Shown: positions 1 to 3,838 of the stretch, piece by piece
Layout: each line of letters starts with the position of its first letter
Position numbering within the stretch: position 1 is the stretch's first letter
Assembly: GCA_012520835.1 (NCBI GenBank)
Contig: JAAYNN010000025.1
Coordinates: forward strand, 1-7,271
Direction: 5' to 3'
Source: Dehalococcoidales bacterium
GTDB taxonomy: Bacteria > Chloroflexota > Dehalococcoidia > Dehalococcoidales > UBA5627
Length of the DNA: 7,271 nucleotides
Position numbers and translations under genes: made by a program
Notes under the pieces: generated by a model
The model's database searches: none
Told to the model about the DNA's origin: nothing
What the model saw: only the letters and a program-made list of their open reading frames with translations

Positions 1-102
1 GCAACTAATCAATAGGTTTTAAGGGTTTACAGGGGTATTTTTAGAAAATTTCTTGAAATTCACAGCAGGGAATTGTCTGTTAAGAAATAAAAAGGAGGGA
101 TT

Positions 103-178
103 TGGTACCCCCAAGCGGATTCGAACCGCTGTTACCAGCGTGAAAGGCTGACGTCCTGGGCCTCTAGACGATGGGGGC
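103..178 (-). tRNA. tRNA-Glu (anticodon UUC)
   Basis: Read on the minus strand, this 76-base stretch folds as a complete cloverleaf. The 7-bp acceptor stem pairs GCCCCCA with TGGGGGT, with G:U at the first pair. It is followed by discriminator A and an encoded CCA at 103-105. The T arm is AGCGG-TTCGAAT-CCGCT. The anticodon stem is TCAGC/GCTGG around the loop CTTTCAC, so the anticodon is TTC (plus-strand bases 142-144), which reads glutamate GAA/GAG codons. No base of the core is missing, so it should be functional. It has its own promoter just upstream and is transcribed away from folP. A T-rich stretch follows the CCA end on the minus strand, without a convincing terminator hairpin. Confidence 0.96.
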
Positions 179-187
179 ACCTGAATA

Positions 188-216
188 AGTATATCAAAAG
201 CGGTTTTTGTTTTCAA
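188..216 (-). promoter_or_regulatory. Promoter of tRNA-Glu
   Basis: On the minus strand the sequence reads TTGAAA (211-216), a 17-base spacer, then TATACT (188-193). These are near-consensus sigma-70 -35 and -10 boxes at ideal spacing. The first base of the mature tRNA lies 9 bases past the -10 box, so the primary transcript would have almost no 5' leader. No discriminator GC-box typical of stringent control is obvious. Confidence 0.75.
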
Positions 217-263
217 TAACCATTGGTCGATGAGAAACAAACGATGCCATCTGTTTCCGGTAC

Positions 264-291
264 TTGCTAACTGTTAATAAACCGATATAAT
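264..291 (+). promoter_or_regulatory. Promoter of folP-folK
   Basis: TTGCTA (264-269) and a perfect TATAAT (286-291) are separated by 16 bases. Transcription would begin near 298, giving a leader of about 37 bases before the preferred folP start at 335. It is divergent from the tRNA-Glu promoter. No operator-like dyad is evident between the two. Confidence 0.65.
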
Positions 292-320
292 ATAAAAACG
301 GGTCCTTTTGAAAATGATTG

Positions 321-325
321 AGGAG
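321..325 (+). promoter_or_regulatory. Ribosome binding site deciding the folP start
   Basis: AGGAG at 321-325 lies 9 bases before the ATG at 335 and only 3 bases before an in-frame ATG at 329. In-frame candidates further upstream (TTG 308, ATG 314) have no Shine-Dalgarno sequence. They would also put the AGGAG inside the coding region. This favours 335 as the start. Confidence 0.6.
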
Positions 326-334
326 AATATGCGA

Positions 335-1165
335 ATGCACAGAGAATATCTACCTGTACCTGCCACCCGCTGCAAAGATACTGTTTTCAACTGGGGAGAA
401 CGCACATATCTGATGGGTATCGTCAATGTCAGCCCCGATTCATTTTCGGGCGACGGGCTGGATAACCCCGCTGCCGCTGTTTCTCAGGCAATGCATTTTA
501 TAGAACTGGGCGCCGATATCATCGATATCGGCGGTGAATCCACCAGGCCGGACTCGCAGCCGATCTCCGAAGAAGAAGAAACTGCCAGGGTGGTGCCGGT
601 AATAGAAGAGCTGTCCCGCCGCACATCTATACCGATAAGCATAGATACTTATAAAGAGTCTGTTGCACACTCTGCCGTTAAAGCGGGTGCCGCCATGATA
701 AACGACGTCTGTGGGATTCCAAAGCTGGCAGAGATTGCGGCTGCGGCAAAAATACCCTTAATTATTACCAGCAACCAGCGGGAAAAGTCCTGCCGGGATA
801 TAATGCCGGCAATTATTTCCGACCTGGAGGATAAAATCAGACTGGCGGAAAATAGCGGAGTCATACCGCAAAATATTATAATCGACCCGGGTGTCGGTTT
901 CGGTAAAACAGTCGAGCAGAACCTGGAAATCATCAGGCGGCTTTGCGAATTGAAATCCCTTTGCAAGCCGATTCTGCTCGGTACTTCGCGCAAGTCGTTT
1001 ATAGGCCGGGTGCTGGATTTATCCGAAAACCAGAGAATGGAAGGAACGGCGGCAACAGTAGCTATCGGTATTGCCAACGGGGCCGATATTGTCAGGGTAC
1101 ACGATGTCGAACAGATGCTGCGGGTTTGCCGTATGAGCGATGCTATAATAAGGGGAAAGGAATAA
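335..1165 (+). CDS. folP: Dihydropteroate synthase
   Basis: The 276-aa product matches the normal length of this TIM-barrel family. It joins p-aminobenzoate to hydroxymethyl-dihydropterin pyrophosphate to form dihydropteroate, and is the sulfonamide target. Family motifs appear in order: NVSPDSFS (residues 31-38), GGESTRP (66-72), the SIDT strand with D104, ND at 123-124, DPGVGFGK (184-191), the GTSRKSF loop with K220 (216-222), and the C-terminal R254-x-H256. These cover the expected pterin and phosphate ligands. One oddity is the strand that usually ends in a Met-His-Met segment: here it reads ITSNQR (144-149) and the Met-His-Met is gone. The start at 335 was chosen by its ribosome binding site, though the frame stays open to TTG 308. 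folK follows after 7 bases, so the two are almost certainly co-transcribed. Confidence 0.95.
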   Translation: MHREYLPVPATRCKDTVFNWGERTYLMGIVNVSPDSFSGDGLDNPAAAVSQAMHFIELGADIIDIGGESTRPDSQPISEEEETARVVPVIEELSRRTSIPISIDTYKESVAHSAVKAGAAMINDVCGIPKLAEIAAAAKIPLIITSNQREKSCRDIMPAIISDLEDKIRLAENSGVIPQNIIIDPGVGFGKTVEQNLEIIRRLCELKSLCKPILLGTSRKSFIGRVLDLSENQRMEGTAATVAIGIANGADIVRVHDVEQMLRVCRMSDAIIRGKE

Positions 1166-1172
1166 CAAACAA

Positions 1173-1676
1173 ATGGCAGTGATGAAATATACAACCGTAT
1201 ATCTGGGGCTGGGTTCCAACATGGGTGACCGCAAAGACAACCTGGATAAAGCAATAGAGTATCTTTCCCAGAGGCTGCGCATAACGGCAAAATCCTCTAT
1301 ATACGATACCGATGCGATGGAGAACCGCGAGCAGCCGCGCTTTTTAAACATGGTTTGCCAGGTACAAACAATCTTTAAGCCCGAGGACATCCTGATGCTG
1401 GCAAAATCCATCGAAAGTAAAATGGGGCGCCAGCCGAACACCCACAACGCTCCCCGCCCGATCGATATCGATATCCTGTTTTATGGAGATGAAATCATCG
1501 AAACCCCCCAGTTGACTATTCCGCATGCTTCTTTACCGAACCGGGCGTTTGCACTGGTACCGCTGGAGGAAATAGCTCCCAACCTGGTGCACCCGGTCAC
1601 CAAAAAAACGATCAGCACCATGCTGGAAGAACTCAAGAGCGGCGTTCAGGGAGTAATGAAGATAAACGGCCAGTAG
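1173..1676 (+). CDS. folK: 2-amino-4-hydroxy-6-hydroxymethyldihydropteridine pyrophosphokinase (HPPK)
   Basis: This 167-aa cytoplasmic enzyme transfers pyrophosphate from ATP to 6-hydroxymethyl-dihydropterin, producing the substrate of FolP encoded just upstream. Visible HPPK signatures are GLGSNMGDR near the N terminus (12-20), QPRFLN (54-59), E81 with MGR (84-86), and PRPIDIDIL (94-102). The last contains the two Mg-binding aspartates, D98 and D100. The C-terminal IPH..L..RAFALVPL block (116-131) and VHP (139-141) are also present. The length is typical. The purine-rich AGGGGAAAGG at 1151-1160 is the likely ribosome binding site, but at 12 bases it is rather far from ATG 1173. GTG 1179 or ATG 1182 are possible later starts and would remove only 2-3 residues. 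It probably ends the folP-folK unit. Confidence 0.96.
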   Translation: MAVMKYTTVYLGLGSNMGDRKDNLDKAIEYLSQRLRITAKSSIYDTDAMENREQPRFLNMVCQVQTIFKPEDILMLAKSIESKMGRQPNTHNAPRPIDIDILFYGDEIIETPQLTIPHASLPNRAFALVPLEEIAPNLVHPVTKKTISTMLEELKSGVQGVMKINGQ

Positions 1677-1712
1677 TTTTTTATCAATCAAAAATTATGA
1701 ATATTGATTCAA

Positions 1713-1770
1713 CCGCTTTCTTCGACAGGCTTCCTTCGATATACTCAGGACAGGCTCATGATGAGCGGCT
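1713..1770. repeat. Degenerate intergenic repeat-like element
   Basis: Most of the 173-base gap between folK and queD is AT-rich, but this stretch is different. It contains CTTCGA twice (1720-1725, 1734-1739) and GACAGGCT twice (1724-1731, 1749-1756). It ends in a small dyad, GCTCA-TGA-TGAGC (1754-1766). The pattern resembles a family of dispersed intergenic repeats I recall from many bacterial genomes, built on CTTCGACAGGCTCAGGAC followed by a GCTCATGGTGAGC-type dyad. Only one imperfect copy lies in this window, so membership of a repeat family is inference. The rest of the gap holds a T6 run right after folK and no clear promoter for queD. Confidence 0.4.
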
Positions 1771-1849
1771 TGTTAATTTGATTCCGCCTGATTGAATAGA
1801 CTGAATTTATGGCGAAAATAGGTTGAGTCAACAAGTAAAGGACTGAGAA

Positions 1850-2221
1850 ATGTATAAGTTATCTGTGGAACAGCACTTCGATGCCGCCCATGCCCTGAGA
1901 GGGTATAAGGGCAAATGTGAAAACCTGCACGGCCACCGTTTCCGGGTGATGGTTAAAGCAAGGTCATCACAGCTTGACGATATCGGTCTGGCCTTCGATT
2001 TTTCCGAGTTGAAGAGGATGTTGAAGGGGGTTCTCTCCCGTTTCGACCATACCAACCTGAACGAAACACCGCCGTTCGATAAAATCAATCCCTCATCGGA
2101 AAATATTGCCCGCACCGTTTACGATGCGATGAAAGCCGAATTGGAAGACTCTCCCGTTAAATTATCGGGCGTCAAGGTGTGGGAATCCCCGGAGAGCGCC
2201 GTGGAATACCGCGAGGATTAA
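1850..2221 (+). CDS. queD: QueD / 6-pyruvoyl-tetrahydropterin synthase family protein (6-carboxy-tetrahydropterin synthase, possible PTPS-III activity)
   Basis: This 123-aa protein is a compact COG0720 T-fold enzyme of usual length. Zinc ligands are H14, H27 and H29, the last two in the HGH motif. C23 is the catalytic cysteine position, D66-H67 (in RFDHTNLN) the proton-relay pair, and E112 (in WESPES) anchors the pterin. QueD turns dihydroneopterin triphosphate into 6-carboxy-tetrahydropterin for queuosine synthesis. Here the motif is C23-E24-N-L-H27-G-H29. A glutamate before x-x-H-G-H marks PTPS-III enzymes, which make 6-hydroxymethyl-dihydropterin in place of FolB, and the combined C-E form has been described for dual-function members. 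The gene lies 173 bases after folP-folK, which fits a folate role. ATG 1850 is the first possible start after an in-frame TGA (1844-1846), with AAAGGA at 1837-1842. Family confidence is high; the choice of reaction is open. Confidence 0.9.
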   Translation: MYKLSVEQHFDAAHALRGYKGKCENLHGHRFRVMVKARSSQLDDIGLAFDFSELKRMLKGVLSRFDHTNLNETPPFDKINPSSENIARTVYDAMKAELEDSPVKLSGVKVWESPESAVEYRED

Positions 2222-2790
2222 ACCTGCAGCAGGTGGCTCAGTAAAATCCGCAATCCGATGGCAATCAAAATCAGCCCGCCGATAAGTTCGGCGCGCTTTC
2301 CCAGTACTTTGCCGGCTTTTCTGCCGAGTACGAATCCCAGTATCGAAACTATGAAAGCGGTTAAGCCGATAATTCCACAGGCCAGAGTGATGTTTACTTC
2401 GAGGAAAGCAAAGGTCAGCCCTACTGCCAGGGCATCGATGCTGGTGGCAACCGACAGGGTCAGAAGGGTGCTCCACTTCGTAATATCGGTCCTGCAGTCC
2501 TCATCTTTATTGCGGAAGGATTCCCAGACCATTTTGCCGCCGATAAAAGCCAGCAGCCCGAAAGCCAGCCAGTGGTCGAAACCGGCAATATAGTCGACCA
2601 CCGTCTGCCCCGCCAGCCACCCTAGAAGCGGCATCAGCGCCTGAAAGATGCCGAACGATAATGAGGCGATAACAATCTGCTTTTTAGAGACGGACTTCAT
2701 CGTAATGCATCCGCTGAAAGCAACGGCAAAGCAGTCAGCCGAAAGTCCTAAAGCTATTACTGATATGGAAATTAAACCGAGGCTACCCAT
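2218..2790 (-). CDS. mntP: MntP-family manganese efflux pump
   Basis: The 190-aa protein is almost entirely hydrophobic, with about six membrane helices (roughly 4-27, 37-60, 66-91, 105-127, 131-156, 167-188). Its two halves are similar, and each carries the family hallmark: LGLSADCFAVA in helix 1 with D19, and SVATSIDALAVGL in helix 4 with D119. These acidic residues match those needed for Mn export in characterised MntP. The conserved F-x-x-x-QALMPLLGW segment (46-58) is also present. The length equals that of E. coli MntP. An in-frame TGA two codons before ATG 2790 fixes this as the earliest start, although the only Shine-Dalgarno-like run (GGGG, 13 bases upstream) is weak. Its stop codon overlaps that of queD on the other strand. 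The role in manganese is inferred from the family; cadmium or other DUF204-type substrates cannot be excluded. Confidence 0.92.
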   Translation of the reverse strand: MGSLGLISISVIALGLSADCFAVAFSGCITMKSVSKKQIVIASLSFGIFQALMPLLGWLAGQTVVDYIAGFDHWLAFGLLAFIGGKMVWESFRNKDEDCRTDITKWSTLLTLSVATSIDALAVGLTFAFLEVNITLACGIIGLTAFIVSILGFVLGRKAGKVLGKRAELIGGLILIAIGLRILLSHLLQV

Positions 2791-2837
2791 TCGTCAATTG
2801 ATACCCCAAATCAGTCCGACTTGCAAAAAGCAGCCTG

Positions 2838-2866
2838 ATTAAAGCATAATGTCTAAAATTTTTCAA
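2838..2866 (-). promoter_or_regulatory. Promoter of mntP with overlapping dyad
   Basis: On the minus strand TTGAAA (2861-2866) is followed by a 17-base spacer and TTTAAT (2838-2843). TG sits one base before the -10 box (extended -10). Transcription would begin near 2831, giving a leader of only about 40 bases. An inverted repeat, AATCAG (2809-2814) / CTGATT (2835-2840), overlaps the -10 box and the start site and could be an operator. The short leader leaves no room for a yybP-ykoY manganese riboswitch, and its conserved sequence blocks are not seen. Confidence 0.6.
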
Positions 2867-2882
2867 AAATACTTATAATTAC

Positions 2883-2911
2883 TTGATAAATGGGTTTATT
2901 ATTGTTAGACT
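2883..2911 (+). promoter_or_regulatory. Possible upstream promoter of the TPR-gyrA unit
   Basis: TTGATA (2883-2888), 17 bases, then TAGACT (2906-2911), with TG one base before the -10. Each box matches the sigma-70 consensus only moderately. A small dyad, ATAAA-TGGG-TTTAT (2886-2899), overlaps the -35 side. This is an alternative or additional start to the promoter further downstream. Confidence 0.3.
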
Positions 2912-2916
2912 GCGAT

Positions 2917-2945
2917 TTGTGATACTTGACAGGCTGGGGTACAAT
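2917..2945 (+). promoter_or_regulatory. Likely promoter of the TPR-gyrA unit
   Basis: TTGTGA (2917-2922) and TACAAT (2940-2945) lie 17 bases apart, giving a leader of about 47 bases before ATG 2999. A perfect TTGACA (2926-2931) also occurs here, but no -10 box lies at a workable distance from it: TACAAT is 8 bases away and TATAAA 22. That makes the assignment uncertain. The promoter is divergent from that of mntP. Confidence 0.4.
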
Positions 2946-2998
2946 ATTCTGCTTATAAAATTAAGTTAATAATTCAGGGATGGAATAAAATATTTAAC

Positions 2999-3832
2999 AT
3001 GTCGTATGAAAAAGAAGAACAGGCCAGGTTAATGAGGCAGCAGAGTAAAAATGCCATAGCCCTGGCCATGGAAGGCCACTGGCGGGAAGCAGTGGAGGCC
3101 AATAAAGCTATCATCGAAAGTTTTCCCGATGATGTGGATTCCTTTAACCGGCTGGGCCGTGCTTATATGGAGCTGGGGGAATATGCCGCTGCCAGCGAAG
3201 CATATACGCGTGCCAGGCAACTCTACCCTCACAATACCATTGCCGAGAAAAACCTGCATCGCATCGCTCAGCTTATCGAGGCCGGAGCTAAACCGGAAGA
3301 GAACGCTTCGAAGGTGGAGACGAATGTCTTTATCGAAGAAACCGGCAAAGCCGGTGTCGTAAAACTGATTCATCTGGCGCCTAAAAAAGAGCTGGCTATG
3401 GTAGATGCCGGCGACCGGGTGCTGTTAAAAATAGCCGATTCGGACCTCATAGTCGAGAACACCCGTGGTGAATACCTGGGGTTAATCGAACCGAGGCACA
3501 GCCAGCGGCTTATAAGGCTGATGAACGGAGGCAACCGGTATTCGGCAACGGTAATCAGCGCTTCCGATGAAAAGCTGGAAATAATTATCCGGGAAACATA
3601 TCAACACCCGTCGCAGTTCGGACAGCTTTCTTTCCCATCCAAGGGCACGAATAACATCAGGCCTTATATCAGCGATAAATTACTGAGGCGCCGTCTGGAA
3701 TATGATGATTCCCTGTCTGAAATGGAATATACCGCCGATAACGCTGAGGATATGGACCTGCTATCCGAAGAAATCGCGGAAGACAGCGATGAAAACGATG
3801 AGCTTATTGAAGAGGACGAACAGGAGGTTTAA
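2999..3832 (+). CDS. TPR protein with small beta-rich domain and acidic tail, upstream of gyrA
   Basis: I do not recognise a named function for this 277-aa protein. It has no signal peptide or membrane segment, so it is probably cytoplasmic. Residues 18-45 and 46-79 form two TPR-like helix pairs (second: RLGRAYMELGEYAAASEAY), suggesting protein binding. Residues 110-200 look like a small beta-barrel. The block VENTRGEYLGLIEP followed by a helix and NRYSATV resembles the HIRAN domain layout, but that is a weak visual match. From Y235 to the end, 21 of 43 residues are Asp or Glu and none is Lys or Arg. It is the first gene of a two-gene unit: the gyrA ribosome binding site lies in its last codons. 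Expression is therefore tied to gyrase subunit A, and a role near DNA topology is possible but unproven. ATG 2999 has only a poor Shine-Dalgarno sequence; ATG 3032 is an alternative. Confidence 0.85.
   Translation: MSYEKEEQARLMRQQSKNAIALAMEGHWREAVEANKAIIESFPDDVDSFNRLGRAYMELGEYAAASEAYTRARQLYPHNTIAEKNLHRIAQLIEAGAKPEENASKVETNVFIEETGKAGVVKLIHLAPKKELAMVDAGDRVLLKIADSDLIVENTRGEYLGLIEPRHSQRLIRLMNGGNRYSATVISASDEKLEIIIRETYQHPSQFGQLSFPSKGTNNIRPYISDKLLRRRLEYDDSLSEMEYTADNAEDMDLLSEEIAEDSDENDELIEEDEQEV
3822..3827 (+). promoter_or_regulatory. gyrA ribosome binding site inside the upstream gene
   Basis: A perfect AGGAGG lies in the last two sense codons (GAG GTT and preceding base) of the TPR gene, followed by an A/T-only spacer of 11 bases to ATG 3839. 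The spacer includes the TPR stop codon and a run of seven A. The layout suggests translational coupling: ribosomes finishing the TPR gene would expose and feed the gyrA start. Confidence 0.8.
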
Positions 3833-3838
3833 AAAAAT

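Noticed and set aside
1..102. Possible attachment site or integrated element next to the tRNA-Glu 3' end.
   Set aside because: No second copy of the tRNA 3' end and no integrase gene occur in the window. The 102 bases are AT-rich with no recognisable gene or repeat.
649..1447. Long minus-strand open frames (213 and 142 codons) opposite folP and folK.
   Set aside because: They lie antisense to well-supported genes, have no family motifs, and are rich in residues expected from reverse reading of coding DNA.
1641..1682. Possible intrinsic terminator at the end of folK: GGCGTT / AACGGCC followed by TTTTTT.
   Set aside because: The stem is short, needs a bulge and has a loop of about 18 bases inside the coding region. 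The T run is 5 bases further on. It is too weak to call.
1683..1710. ATCAAT / ATTGAT inverted repeat after folK.
   Set aside because: It is an AT-only stem with a wide loop in AT-rich DNA, which is expected by chance.
2222..2234. ACCTGC-A-GCAGGT palindrome just past the queD stop.
   Set aside because: It encodes H-L-L-Q in the mntP C terminus through CTG and CAG codons, and no T run follows on either strand, so it is not a terminator.
2926..2959. TTGACA paired with TATAAA as the promoter of the TPR gene.
   Set aside because: The spacer would be 22 bases, well outside the usable range. TTGTGA with TACAAT at 17 bases is preferred.
2791..2998. yybP-ykoY manganese riboswitch upstream of mntP.
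   Set aside because: The conserved sequence blocks are not visible, and the predicted leader of about 40 bases is too short.
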